DNA of 18,899 nucleotides from Thermoplasmata archaeon (GCA_021797055.1 JAKAAI010000033.1:1-18899), one strand, 5' to 3'; shown: positions 1 to 8,757, numbered from the stretch's first letter. The notes: a model not told the origin generated them from the sequence alone. A program made the numbers and translations.

Positions 1-376
1 GAGGCTTAATACCAGAATCATTGTTTACGTAGCCTGTGCTGAAAAGCATTTGGGGGCTTCCGGATGAACCAACTCCGTATATGGCCATGTTTACAGTTTC
101 ATTCTGCCCCGGGAGATTAACTACAAAGAATGAATACACCAGTGTTACGTTATAGGGTAGGAAGAATGGAAGAACATTAATTATTACCGTACTGTTCTGC
201 TTTAAACCAATCATAGTACCCGCTTGGACAAGAACAGAGCTTGATCCCCGGGAAAACCCATTTTGATATCCAATATCCTTACCATGGATGAGGCCAAGCT
301 CATAAAATCCTACTGATGCAGAAATTAATGCAACGGTTATTACAGTGGCAATGATAAGATCTCTTTTCCTCCACAT
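1..376 (-). CDS. Membrane-anchored exported protein, unknown function (3' end cut by window)
   Basis: The open frame starts at ATG 376..374 and runs off the left edge, giving about 125 residues without a stop. The N-terminus is MWRKRD followed by a hydrophobic segment of about 20 residues (roughly 7-27), which fits a signal anchor or uncleaved signal peptide. The rest is rich in Ser, Asn, Thr, Val and Gly with alternating hydrophobic residues, as in an extracytoplasmic beta-rich domain, and has several N-x-S/T sequons. A TATA-like stretch on the minus strand near 399-407 lies about 27 bases before the ATG, so the mRNA is probably leaderless. It is divergent from the recombinase at 679. The family was not recognised. 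It may be a host surface protein next to the element or element cargo. Confidence 0.7.
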   Translation of the reverse strand, partial: MWRKRDLIIATVITVALISASVGFYELGLIHGKDIGYQNGFSRGSSSVLVQAGTMIGLKQNSTVIINVLPFFLPYNVTLVYSFFVVNLPGQNETVNMAIYGVGSSGSPQMLFSTGYVNNDSGIKP

Positions 377-398
377 AGTCTAAAATTATCTTCAATCT

Positions 399-407
399 AT
401 ATAATAT
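399..407 (-). promoter_or_regulatory. TATA box for the leftmost minus-strand gene
   Basis: Read on the minus strand, TATTATATA is centred about 27 bases upstream of ATG 376, the usual archaeal TATA-to-start spacing for a leaderless transcript. Confidence 0.5.
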
Positions 408-554
408 CAACGAATCTCTCAGCTCAGATGGAACTCTTAAGCTCCATTCTTATAGAAAGTCACTGAGCCAGAGATCTTATCATTGATTATTAATAATGAC
501 TTTTTCGTATTGTACAGCTCATACAAACTTATCCGACTCATTATTCCTCAAGGT

Positions 555-576
555 TGACAAAACATACATTTTGTCA
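555..576. repeat. Inverted repeat, 8-bp arms and 6-bp spacer, upstream of the recombinase gene
   Basis: The arms are TGACAAAA (555-562) and TTTTGTCA (569-576), separated by CATACA. A shorter related dyad, GACAA and TTGTC with a 5-bp spacer, sits at 659-673 against the recombinase start, and both right arms continue into ATGTC. Arms around a 6-bp spacer resemble a tyrosine-recombinase core site, but an operator for the recombinase gene fits equally well. Confidence 0.45.
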
Positions 577-650
577 TGTCTTGAACCCGATTGTGCCCCT
601 TCCATATATATACTCCCACCGATGATCCAAAATGCCGTTTGCTACAAACA

Positions 651-658
651 TATATAAG
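651..658 (+). promoter_or_regulatory. TATA box for the recombinase gene
   Basis: TATATAAG is centred about 25 bases before ATG 679, which predicts a transcript beginning at or next to the start codon (leaderless). Confidence 0.6.
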
Positions 659-678
659 GACAACAATATTGTCATGTC

Positions 679-1314
679 ATGAGTTTGCCGATACCAAAAA
701 ACATGATGATCCAGTCATCGGGAAGGAATCTCTCAATAGACTTTTTCTCAGATGAGGAAGTTAATGCAATTCTGAATGAGATCAACATGAAAATTGAAGG
801 CGACAGGAGAAGATCTTCATATCACAAGAGGTATTTTCTCCTGGTCAACTTTCTTTATCGTACAGGCGGGAGGATTGATGAGGTTCTTATCATCAGGCCT
901 GCTGATATAAATTTGTCAACCAATTCACTCAGAATGAAGACACTGAAGCAGGGGAAGAATAAGAATACAGACCAGCAGAGGGAGAAGTACAGAATAATTC
1001 CGCTCCATCCGGCTTTGAGGGATGTGTACATGCAGTACCTCATTGAAATGAACCTGAACCAGAAGTCAGAAGATCTGCTGTTTCCCATGAGAAGGCAGGT
1101 TGTTGATCTCTACTTAAAGAAGATTCAGGAGAAGCTGGGAGTCAGGATCCATGCACACAAGTTCAGGCACACCTTCGCTGTGAAGGCCATAATGGATCAG
1201 GTGCCTCTGAATGTTCTTCAGCAGTGGCTAGGCCACTCCTCTGTCTTTTCAACGTCAATATACACACAGATAACGGGAATGGATACGTCGGAATTCATGG
1301 GAAGAATAAGATGA
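679..1314 (+). CDS. Tyrosine recombinase/integrase, catalytic domain only
   Basis: This 211-aa protein of the phage-integrase/Xer superfamily cuts and rejoins DNA through a tyrosine nucleophile. Visible active-site elements are Arg65 in RTGGRIDEV, a Lys in the TLKQGK beta-hairpin (about 90-93), H160-x-x-R163 in HAHKFRHTFA, His186 in LGHS and the nucleophile Tyr195 in SIYTQI. The usual N-terminal SAM-like core-binding domain is almost absent: only about 25 residues precede the catalytic fold, compared with about 90-100 in XerA-type enzymes. It may therefore be a natural catalytic-domain-only recombinase or an N-terminally truncated one. ATG 679 is the only sensible start, because the ATG at 674 meets a stop after two codons. 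The stop overlaps the next gene's ATG (ATGA). Confidence 0.9.
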   Translation: MSLPIPKNMMIQSSGRNLSIDFFSDEEVNAILNEINMKIEGDRRRSSYHKRYFLLVNFLYRTGGRIDEVLIIRPADINLSTNSLRMKTLKQGKNKNTDQQREKYRIIPLHPALRDVYMQYLIEMNLNQKSEDLLFPMRRQVVDLYLKKIQEKLGVRIHAHKFRHTFAVKAIMDQVPLNVLQQWLGHSSVFSTSIYTQITGMDTSEFMGRIR

Positions 1315-2351
1315 CATGGACTATTTCAGATTGGGCGGAAATGTTCACTGCAATAGGTACAATTTTATTGTCCATTGTAACAGTATGGATTACTGCACAT
1401 CAGAATAAAAAAGCAAAAATAGATAAAATAGAAAACTGGAAAGATTCCCATTTAAATTCTCATTATAATGATGTTATGAGGGAGATAGGAGAAATTCAAG
1501 ACCAAATAAGCCCAATCGCTGACCCATCGGACTGCTCAAAACGAACTGATTTTGGATTTCAAAGACTGCATACAAGACGTAACCACTGGGGCATATCAAA
1601 TGAATCACTGCTGATTTCGGACAATAATAGCTCGGAAGTAAAATGCCTCACTGACGAAGATAACATGGCATTACGACACATTAAAAGTGGATACCCCGCA
1701 CTGAATAGAAAAATAAGAGAGATAAACAACATGGAAGAGAGATACAAAGAATGTATAAGCGGAAATCTCCAAAACTTCATAGACTTCTTATATCGAGAGT
1801 GCAAAAGTGAATTTGGAGAGTGGAGTATAACACCCGATGTTTACACACCATTAGAAAATACGATACGTATTGTAGAGCCCGAGAGTAATAAGGAAAATAC
1901 CCCTGTAACAAAGGGAATACTCATCAGTTCATTAGCAGACTCTCTTATTGAATGTATTATAGGAGGGGCTACGGACATTGGGGGCAGAAAGGAGCCTTTC
2001 GGTACCAAAGTAGATAGCTTCAATATATCACTTATCTTTAAAACGGAAAATTTTGGTGGATTTAATAAACTACCCAAAGTGGTCGCAAAAACTGTAAATT
2101 ATGCTGTCACGGATGATGATCTGTCAAAATTCAGAAAGACATGGATTAATTTGAATTCAGAGGCAGAAAAGATAAAAAAAATGTACGAGGAAAGAGAAAG
2201 AATTATGGCAAAGTACAAGGAACTGAGAGAGAGCCTTACCCGTGATATCTTAAACAGATACGGCGCAGGATATAGGATCATGGGAGAATGTGACGTATGT
2301 AAGTTAACGAAAGACGCCAAGGAAGATGAGATCAGACCATATGTTAATTAA
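1311..2351 (+). CDS. Membrane-anchored protein of unknown function (346 aa)
   Basis: I place the start at ATG 1311, which overlaps the recombinase stop in ATGA. The longer in-frame extension to 1224 lies inside the conserved end of the recombinase. The product begins with one membrane segment (about residues 10-29, containing AIGT and ending VTVW), followed by a Lys-rich patch (NKKAKIDK) that suggests the rest is cytoplasmic. The body is charged. It has a probable coiled coil around residues 250-310 and a CDVC pair near the C-terminus. No family was recognised. Overlap with the recombinase implies co-transcription. The anchor resembles that of the next gene (AIGT, then a Val and a Trp at matching spacing), hinting at a membrane pair. 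The base composition is AT-richer than in the recombinase, as if separately acquired. Confidence 0.75.
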   Translation: MTWTISDWAEMFTAIGTILLSIVTVWITAHQNKKAKIDKIENWKDSHLNSHYNDVMREIGEIQDQISPIADPSDCSKRTDFGFQRLHTRRNHWGISNESLLISDNNSSEVKCLTDEDNMALRHIKSGYPALNRKIREINNMEERYKECISGNLQNFIDFLYRECKSEFGEWSITPDVYTPLENTIRIVEPESNKENTPVTKGILISSLADSLIECIIGGATDIGGRKEPFGTKVDSFNISLIFKTENFGGFNKLPKVVAKTVNYAVTDDDLSKFRKTWINLNSEAEKIKKMYEERERIMAKYKELRESLTRDILNRYGAGYRIMGECDVCKLTKDAKEDEIRPYVN

Positions 2352-2421
2352 AACGAAATCACGCACACCAGATGAAAATGAAAGGAAGAATATGAGGAAG
2401 TGGGTTGGGGGGCGGATTTAA

Positions 2422-3096
2422 ATGATATCACTAATGCAATTTATAGAGTTGGCAGGAGCTATTGGCACCTTTGGATTAGCTCTGGTTGCATTTTGGAATA
2501 TTTTTAAACCCCTAAAGCCAAAAATAATAATAAGCTATGGAACCACAGGAGAATATCTATCGCAACTTGAGGACAGTTGCAGCTCACCTCCTGTTGGGGG
2601 GGAAAGCTGCCAATACTATATCTTCAGACTAAAAGTCGAAAATCGCAAAAAATTTACTTCATTATATGCTAAAAAATTATATTTGAGATTTATGGAAATA
2701 AGCAAGTTGGATCAGAATGGAAAGTGGGAGAGGCTAGTTCCATTTAATCCATTTATGCTGAGATGGACCTCAACAACTATGCAGAACGATTTATTCTACA
2801 ATGATCTGGGTAAGGGCGAATATCTGTATGCAAATTTCTTTACCATAAAATCATTTTTTGCACCCATGGACAACAAAACCATAGTTAAATCTGAAATGTT
2901 CCCAGGTCACGAGGGAATAAGAGATATAGCGTTGCCAGCGGGTTTTCCTCGCAAAAAACTTAATGAAGGTGGCTCGTTCAAATTTAAAATTGGGGTCTTT
3001 GGTGAAAACATGAAAGGAAAGGAGTTTAATTACAAAGTAACATTTGAGGCCAGCCAAAACAAGGACCAGCCCAAAATAGATATCAGAGAGATGTAA
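2422..3096 (+). CDS. Membrane-anchored protein of unknown function (224 aa)
   Basis: This protein has an N-terminal membrane segment at about residues 6-27 (containing AIGTFGLALVAFW), then KPLKPK and a soluble, beta-rich domain with many aromatic and alternating hydrophobic residues. The domain has two cysteines in the loop near residues 50-60. It follows the 346-aa membrane protein by 70 bases on the same strand, preceded by a G-run (GGGGGG, about 2407-2412) that could serve as a ribosome-binding site. The family was not recognised. The matching anchor motif suggests that the two proteins sit in the same membrane complex, as a sensor and effector or as two subunits; this is inference. A second Met at residue 5 is an alternative start. 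Confidence 0.7.
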   Translation: MISLMQFIELAGAIGTFGLALVAFWNIFKPLKPKIIISYGTTGEYLSQLEDSCSSPPVGGESCQYYIFRLKVENRKKFTSLYAKKLYLRFMEISKLDQNGKWERLVPFNPFMLRWTSTTMQNDLFYNDLGKGEYLYANFFTIKSFFAPMDNKTIVKSEMFPGHEGIRDIALPAGFPRKKLNEGGSFKFKIGVFGENMKGKEFNYKVTFEASQNKDQPKIDIREM

Positions 3097-3218
3097 TGTC
3101 AAGCGAAATAAATCAATAAAAGAGGCTTTTTGGCTAATTTGTATAAATGAATCTACACTTCATGGAACTCTCAAAGCAGAGCCCAAATCTACCCCTAGAA
3201 ATTGACTTGTTTCCTTAA

Positions 3219-3338
3219 GTGCCCCTCCCCAAGATTTCAGTGCCTGAAAAAGAAATTTTTGGACATGTGAAATATGCGATCTGGGTCATCGATGAAAACC
3301 TAAAATATGTTCTTGGATTGCAAATAAGAACTCTGTGA
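3219..3338 (+). CDS. Possible 39-aa ORF or gene remnant before mod
   Basis: In the 275-base gap before mod, a GTG-initiated frame of 39 codons reads like protein (…EKEIFGHVKYAIWVIDEN…). It has a plausible mix of hydrophobic and charged residues and a TGA stop 33 bases before mod. An in-frame TAA directly precedes the GTG. It could be a small gene or the end of a decayed one, and no family was recognised. Confidence 0.25.
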   Translation: MPLPKISVPEKEIFGHVKYAIWVIDENLKYVLGLQIRTL

Positions 3339-3347
3339 GAATTATGA

Positions 3348-3366
3348 CTAATAGAATTCCTATTAG
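3348..3366. promoter_or_regulatory. Inverted repeat against the mod start, possible operator
   Basis: The arms are CTAATAG (3348-3354) and CTATTAG (3360-3366) with a 5-bp centre AATTC, ending 5 bases before ATG 3372. The position at the start codon of a methyltransferase gene fits a repressor or autoregulatory site. No regulator gene adjoins it. Confidence 0.35.
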
Positions 3367-3371
3367 AAATT

Positions 3372-5408
3372 ATGAATACATCAAAGCCAATCAACGAGTG
3401 TGAAGCAATGGAAGACAATGAAAATTTTGAAGAAACAGTCATCCAGGAGAGAACCAGGCTTGGAAGTGAAAGGAAGAAGCAGAGAGATACTGCCAAATTG
3501 ATTTGGGCTTCAAAACCAAGAAAGGAGCCGTCGGCAAAGGACCTGACGTTTCAAACTGCCGAGGTTGTATATCCAAACAATGCTACCGGTGCATTTGGGA
3601 GCTTCCTTGAGAACGAGAAGCCGAGTTTCCCTAAGGCACCAAATAGAATGATATGGGGAGATAACTTGCTCATAATGCAAGCACTGCTTTCGCAAGGTTA
3701 CGAGGGCCAGATAGACCTCATTTACATTGACCCTCCCTTCAACACCGGGGAGAATTTTAATTTCCCAAATGATGTGAGAATTGGAGACAAAGAGTTCGAG
3801 ATGGAACTGCCAATGAGCGAGCGACTGGCATATACAGACACTTGGGAAAGAGGGCTTGACTCATTTTTAGATATGCTATATCCAAGGTTGCAACTAATGA
3901 AGAAGCTCCTAAGCAACAAGGGAGCCATATACGTACATTGCGATCAGAATGCATCTCACTACATCAAGGTAATTATGGATGAGATATTTGGAAAAGACAA
4001 TTTCCGGAATGAGATAATTGTAAGGAGGATACACAAAAATATCAGGGAGAGGGAGCGTGTTCCTTCACTTAATGTCGCCATCGACTACATTCTGTTCTAT
4101 GCAAAATCTTCTGAGCACATGATTGAACCCGCCATAAAGGAAGTTAAGAAACCTGACAGGTGGCACTCATTTGAGGCACCCGAAATAAGAAGTGGTATGG
4201 ATTACGAGCTATTCGGTCATAGACCAACCCCCGGTAATCATTGGCGCTGGACCAAGGAAAGGGCGGAAGCAGCTATAGCTGAAGGCACCCTGAGACCGAA
4301 TCCCAGCACAGGTAAACCTGAATATTTTATCCCGTCATCCGATTACGCACTTAGAGACAGTCTATGGGAAGATATTACCGCTTATTCTTTTACACAGGGA
4401 TATCCTACAGAGAAGAAAGAGGAGCTTTTGGAACTGATCATAAAGTCTTCCTCCAGTGAGAACAGCTTGGTCGCTGATTTCTTCTGCGGGTCAGGTACGA
4501 CGGCAGCAGTGGCAGAGAGATTGAAGCGCAGGTGGCTTACAACAGATCTTTCAAAAACAGCCATCCAGGTTACCAGGTCGCGTTTGGTGTATCAAAGAGC
4601 AAATCCATTCATTATAGAGAATCTTGGAAACTATCAGCGTCAGCTCATTTACCTTCATGAGGTAAAACTTAGGGAGATGTACGACATAATCCTGAAACTG
4701 TATGGCGCCACACCCAGGGAAGATAGGCCCGGTATAGGCATAAGCAACACCGACAGGAATACCCTTGTTTACGTGTGCGAACCTGATCGCCCCATGACTG
4801 CCAGGAAGGCTGTGGAACTATCTAAGGACGCTTTGGCACTTGACGGTCGAGGTTACAGAAATCTTGTGATCTTGGCATGGGATTATGATTACAATTACGA
4901 CGAGGACCTCAGAAAATTGAGCTCAAACATAAATGCGAAAATTGATTCAAAAATAATCCCCTCTGATGTATATAGATACCTCAGAAGCACGAAAGTCGGT
5001 GATCCATCACTTGCAGACAGAATTACTTTTTATCAGAAACCATATCTTAAGGTCTCTGAGCCCGAAGTGGCAGATGTATCGGGAGATGATGCTATTGTTA
5101 AAATTTCAATAGAACAGTACGTTGTAATGGATAACCCAATAAGGGATGAAGAGAAGAAGAAGGAGGCTGATGACCTCCTCAAACAAAATTATGCCTACCT
5201 CATCGATTTCTGGTCCGTGGACTGGGATTATAATTCAACAACTTTTAAGAGCATGTGGCAGGCAATCAGGAATCGCAAGTCAAAGGATCCGGTGATTACC
5301 ACTGCTGATTTCAGGGTGAAAAGGGGAAGGGACTACAATATTGCAATAAGGGTTGTTGATGTTTTCGGTAACGATGCCTCAGCTTTCAAGAAGATCAGTG
5401 TGAGGTAG
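3372..5408 (+). CDS. mod: Type III restriction-modification system, DNA methyltransferase (Mod) subunit
   Basis: Mod transfers a methyl group from S-adenosylmethionine, almost certainly to adenine N6, and supplies target recognition for the Mod-Res complex. The motif order is that of the beta class. GDNLL (96-100) and DPPFNTGENF (120-129, catalytic motif IV, DPPF variant of DPPY) come first. The AdoMet-binding motif FCGSGTT (371-377) comes later. The stretch between, about 200-345, is the expected target-recognition region. At 678 aa it is full length for the family, and the C-terminal 270 residues probably contact Res. The res gene begins 4 bases after the stop, giving an operon. The start is taken at ATG 3372; Met13 at 3408 is an alternative. 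No frameshift or missing motif was seen. Confidence 0.93.
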   Translation: MNTSKPINECEAMEDNENFEETVIQERTRLGSERKKQRDTAKLIWASKPRKEPSAKDLTFQTAEVVYPNNATGAFGSFLENEKPSFPKAPNRMIWGDNLLIMQALLSQGYEGQIDLIYIDPPFNTGENFNFPNDVRIGDKEFEMELPMSERLAYTDTWERGLDSFLDMLYPRLQLMKKLLSNKGAIYVHCDQNASHYIKVIMDEIFGKDNFRNEIIVRRIHKNIRERERVPSLNVAIDYILFYAKSSEHMIEPAIKEVKKPDRWHSFEAPEIRSGMDYELFGHRPTPGNHWRWTKERAEAAIAEGTLRPNPSTGKPEYFIPSSDYALRDSLWEDITAYSFTQGYPTEKKEELLELIIKSSSSENSLVADFFCGSGTTAAVAERLKRRWLTTDLSKTAIQVTRSRLVYQRANPFIIENLGNYQRQLIYLHEVKLREMYDIILKLYGATPREDRPGIGISNTDRNTLVYVCEPDRPMTARKAVELSKDALALDGRGYRNLVILAWDYDYNYDEDLRKLSSNINAKIDSKIIPSDVYRYLRSTKVGDPSLADRITFYQKPYLKVSEPEVADVSGDDAIVKISIEQYVVMDNPIRDEEKKKEADDLLKQNYAYLIDFWSVDWDYNSTTFKSMWQAIRNRKSKDPVITTADFRVKRGRDYNIAIRVVDVFGNDASAFKKISVR

Positions 5409-5412
5409 CATT

Positions 5413-8202
5413 ATGTCTCAAAAATCGGCAGACAAGCAATACTTTGCAAAGCATCCTCTTGCCCAGAGAATAACGAAGGAAGTCGAAAAGTGGGCCGAGA
5501 GTGGATACACCTCTCCGGAAGGAAAGAACATAACCCCTGTCACAAGAGAGCTCTTTGAATACTGGTTCAATACGGACATTCATGAGAATGCAAGATTTCA
5601 TCTTTCCCAGAAACGCGCCATAGAAACCGCTGTATACTGCTACGAGGTGCTTGGTGCGCCAACACCTGGAGAGCTCTTCAACTTATTTGATGGCGAAGAG
5701 ATCCAAGGAAAAGGATTGGAAAAAGAACTGGAGAAAATGACATTTCCCAGGTTTGCCATAAAAATGGCAACAGGTACTGGAAAAACGTGGGTTATTAATG
5801 CGCTGATTGTCTGGCAGTATTTCAACAAATTGAGGCACGATGACGGGAGGTTTTCACCATATTTTTTGCTTGTTGCACCGGGGAATATAGTTTATGAGCG
5901 CCTTCTTGATAGTTTTCTCGGAAAGGTGAAGGATGGGAAGAGGGATAAAACGACATCCGACCTGCAAAACGAACTGTTCATGCCTGAATCGTGGCGATCG
6001 GAATTTGACCTGAGAATTTACACTAAGGAGGATATTACCGGCCATACAGAGGCAACTGGAGAGCCATATATAATGATTACAAACTGGCATCAGCTCATAG
6101 ATTTCACTACCAGGGAGAAAACCATTTCTGAGGATCTGGGTATAGAATTCGGTGAAGACAAAGACACCTTCAGGGTTCAGAATTTCTATGATTTCCTGAC
6201 CGCAAATAGCTCCCTTGTCGTAATAAACGATGAGGCACATCACCTGCACAATGCATCTGACAGGGAAATTAAGAGGTGGCAGGAAGCTGTTGAAAGGCTA
6301 CATGCAAACATCACAGATAAAGGAGGGGGCGCGTTTATCCAGTATGACTTTACGGCTACACCTTATGCAATAAGTGGTAAAAAGAAGGAGTGGATGAAGC
6401 ATGTCATCTACGATTACGGTCTCGTCGAGGCCATGAATGACATGCTGGTGAAGCAGATATTCATAGAGAAGAGTTCATATCTCACTGAAAAGATTGAAAA
6501 TCTCTCTGAAAACGAGAAATTCTCTGTCACTGCACACAAAGATGAGGCGCAGAAAATCCTGAGTCTGAGCGATGTCCAGAGACACATGCTGCACGTTGGG
6601 TATGAGAAATTGCAGCAGCTTGAAGACGATTTCATGAAACTGGATATTCACAAGAAACCACTAATGTTCATCGTAGCAGGCGACAATGCTGAAGCAGAGG
6701 AAATATCAGGATATATGAAACAGCTCGTTGGAGATGATGAGGGAACGCAAGTTCTTACCATACACAGCGATAAGAAAAATAGCCTGTCGGATGACGAGTA
6801 CAAGAGCCTTAAAGAGAAAATTTTCGCCAGCGATGCCTATGATAGCAAGGTCAGAGTAATTGTCAGTGTTATGATGCTTAAGGAAGGGTTCGATGTAAGA
6901 AACGTTTGCGTACTCGTTGTACTCAGGCCTTCAGACTCGGACTTGCTAACGGAGCAGATCATCGGAAGAGGAATCAGGCTGATGTTTACAGAGGATGAAT
7001 ACAGAGAACCAAAACTTCAGAACATGGAACTGCTGAGGAGGAACGAACCTCTCATCAACTCATATGATTTCCTTTTCATAGTTGAACATCCAAAGTACAA
7101 CCAGATATATACTGACCTGAAAAATGCAGGCGCTTTGCTTTCTTCAGGTGATTCCAGAAGCATTCCGCTTGATTCCAAGCGAATCTTGGTTACGATAGAT
7201 GATAATAGGGTCCCGGAATATGATCTGTATTGGCCCGCGTCATATCGGGACACCGTTCATGAAGATATCGATTTCTCATATTTTGATGTGAGTGAACTGC
7301 AGCCTTGTCCAGTGCCATTTGATCAACTCGAACCTAAATCAATAATAATAACGGATTTCCACCCTCAGACCAAGTTCATGCAGGATTGGAATATGGAAGA
7401 AAAGGATTTCAGCTATACCAGTTTTCTGCGAAACGCCACGCTTGAGATCATAGGTGGAAGCAGAAATATGAGCTGGTTAACGAGATACTTCAGCGAAATA
7501 GCCGCGATAACAGACAAATATGTTTCAGGAATCCTTTTTGGGCGAAGGATTGATTTTAACGCCCAGGAAAACGCTGTTAAGTTGAGGAATTTCCAGCTTC
7601 TTGAATTCATCGTAACCAATCTTAGGAGGGGGATTACACGATTCATATCTAATAAGAGAGCAGTAAGTTCTACGGTAGTTGAGTGGGTTTCACTGTCAAC
7701 GTACCGCGAGTTGAAAGTTTCTATTGAGAGAGCCCTTGAGACGAGAAGATGCATTTACCCTTACCTTGACTTTGGACCGAAAGGTGGGTTTGAAAAGCGT
7801 TTTGCAGAATCTGTTCTGGAAAGAGATTCAGGTGTTTCAGCCTATGTCAAACTTGACCAGTATGTTCACAGGTTCTCCATAGCTTATCTGGACAGTAAAG
7901 GTTTCATTGGCAGATATTACCCTGATTTCCTGGTTAAAACATCTGATTCCATGTTCATTTTTGAGACCAAATCAGAGAAAGATGCATATAATGACATTGA
8001 CGTTAAGTCAAAGATGATTGCAGCCCAGCAATTCTGCAGAACTGTATCAAGTGCAAATAATCATCCAAAGAATCAGCCCAAAACATGGAGGTACATTCTC
8101 TTACCCGAAAACATTGCCAAAGAGTTGGAGGGACACGGTTTCAAGTCCATTGTGGAACGTGCAGAATCTTTCATGTCAAATCTGTTGTGGACGGTGCGAT
8201 AG
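5413..8202 (+). CDS. res: Type III restriction-modification system, helicase-endonuclease (Res) subunit
   Basis: Res is an ATP-dependent translocase and nuclease that cleaves unmethylated DNA with Mod. Superfamily 2 helicase motifs appear in order: Walker A MATGTGKT (118-125), NDEAHH (272-277, DEAH box), TATP (314-317), EGFDVRNV (491-498) and QIIGRGIR (515-522, motif VI). The C-terminus holds a PD-(D/E)xK nuclease: a candidate Glu at 794, PD at 837-838 and ETK at 851-853. At 929 aa it is complete for the family. The start ATG 5413 is 4 bases past the mod stop, with GTGAGG at the end of mod as a likely ribosome-binding site. All catalytic residues look intact, so the pair is predicted to be active. 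Confidence 0.93.
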   Translation: MSQKSADKQYFAKHPLAQRITKEVEKWAESGYTSPEGKNITPVTRELFEYWFNTDIHENARFHLSQKRAIETAVYCYEVLGAPTPGELFNLFDGEEIQGKGLEKELEKMTFPRFAIKMATGTGKTWVINALIVWQYFNKLRHDDGRFSPYFLLVAPGNIVYERLLDSFLGKVKDGKRDKTTSDLQNELFMPESWRSEFDLRIYTKEDITGHTEATGEPYIMITNWHQLIDFTTREKTISEDLGIEFGEDKDTFRVQNFYDFLTANSSLVVINDEAHHLHNASDREIKRWQEAVERLHANITDKGGGAFIQYDFTATPYAISGKKKEWMKHVIYDYGLVEAMNDMLVKQIFIEKSSYLTEKIENLSENEKFSVTAHKDEAQKILSLSDVQRHMLHVGYEKLQQLEDDFMKLDIHKKPLMFIVAGDNAEAEEISGYMKQLVGDDEGTQVLTIHSDKKNSLSDDEYKSLKEKIFASDAYDSKVRVIVSVMMLKEGFDVRNVCVLVVLRPSDSDLLTEQIIGRGIRLMFTEDEYREPKLQNMELLRRNEPLINSYDFLFIVEHPKYNQIYTDLKNAGALLSSGDSRSIPLDSKRILVTIDDNRVPEYDLYWPASYRDTVHEDIDFSYFDVSELQPCPVPFDQLEPKSIIITDFHPQTKFMQDWNMEEKDFSYTSFLRNATLEIIGGSRNMSWLTRYFSEIAAITDKYVSGILFGRRIDFNAQENAVKLRNFQLLEFIVTNLRRGITRFISNKRAVSSTVVEWVSLSTYRELKVSIERALETRRCIYPYLDFGPKGGFEKRFAESVLERDSGVSAYVKLDQYVHRFSIAYLDSKGFIGRYYPDFLVKTSDSMFIFETKSEKDAYNDIDVKSKMIAAQQFCRTVSSANNHPKNQPKTWRYILLPENIAKELEGHGFKSIVERAESFMSNLLWTVR

Positions 8203-8339
8203 GAAGCTTGTAAGCACTGAAAAACGTCACTAACAGTCCTGGAAACGAATATGGTTACAGAACATTTCAAGCAAAGTATCTTCTGCTAAAGGATATTTCA
8301 TCTATGATCTAATCCTTGAGATCCAATATAAGTGGTTTC

Positions 8340-8750
8340 ATGAATTCGACGAAATCAAGACCTATAATTATGAGGGGCCCCTTTGGGATAAATGTTTGGG
8401 GAATAGAAGAAAGAGGACTTCACCAACCAGCATATACCATGGTAAGCGACCCTTTGGAAGGCCATTATGCCGTTCTCAATGGAAAGAGATACACACTGCA
8501 TTGGGAATTCGATAATGGAAAACCCATGCCCATAGCGGGAGTACCCCATGTTCCACTGGTGGTAATTCATACCAATAAGGCGAAGTTGTTGTCTAACGGG
8601 ATCAAGAGTTGCAGAAAAGAGCTTAAAATTGAGTGGTTGTATGTGGCTGCATCCCCAAGAGAAGTGTATTGCTATGGCCCAACCATAGACGAGGTAAAGA
8701 AGGTACTCGAATTGCTAGATTTCGTATATAGTTCCAGTATAGACATTTAA
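8340..8750 (+). CDS. Protein of unknown function (136 aa)
   Basis: The family was not recognised. The protein is small and soluble, with an even mix of hydrophobic and charged residues. It has a Gly/Pro/Trp-rich N-terminal part (GPFGINVWGIEERG) and a helical C-terminus (DEVKKVLELLDFVY). The start is uncertain: ATG 8340 is used here, TTG 8316 is in frame upstream, and ATG 8370 is favoured by the best TATA-like sequence nearby (AATATAAG, 8324-8331), which would give a short leader. It sits alone 3' of the restriction system on the same strand, and the flanking DNA reads like gene debris. It may be an accessory of the restriction module or an unrelated remnant. Confidence 0.6.
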   Translation: MNSTKSRPIIMRGPFGINVWGIEERGLHQPAYTMVSDPLEGHYAVLNGKRYTLHWEFDNGKPMPIAGVPHVPLVVIHTNKAKLLSNGIKSCRKELKIEWLYVAASPREVYCYGPTIDEVKKVLELLDFVYSSSIDI

Positions 8751-8757
8751 AAGTTAA

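Larger units (their letters stand above)
377..678. other. AT-rich divergent intergenic region with two dyads
   Basis: This stretch of about 300 bases separates divergent genes and holds no convincing ORF. It contains the two promoters, a perfect 12-bp palindrome ATTATTAATAAT (486-497), an 8-bp-arm dyad at 555-576, and a direct repeat of TTGTCATGTC (571-580 and 669-678). No tRNA was found. Confidence 0.6.

Noticed and set aside
575..600. tRNA 3' end as an attachment site (minus strand contains GGGTTCAA)
   Set aside because: The bases around it cannot form a five-pair T-stem, and no acceptor stem or anticodon arm is found nearby.
1224..1310. 29-codon upstream extension of the 346-aa membrane protein
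   Set aside because: It lies inside the recombinase segment encoding the LGH and catalytic tyrosine motifs; ATG 1311 in the ATGA overlap is the natural start and leaves the membrane segment at the N-terminus.
3215..3496. Minus-strand frame of 93 codons over the mod start
   Set aside because: It overlaps the start of mod and has low-complexity Ser/Phe/Leu content typical of an antisense shadow.
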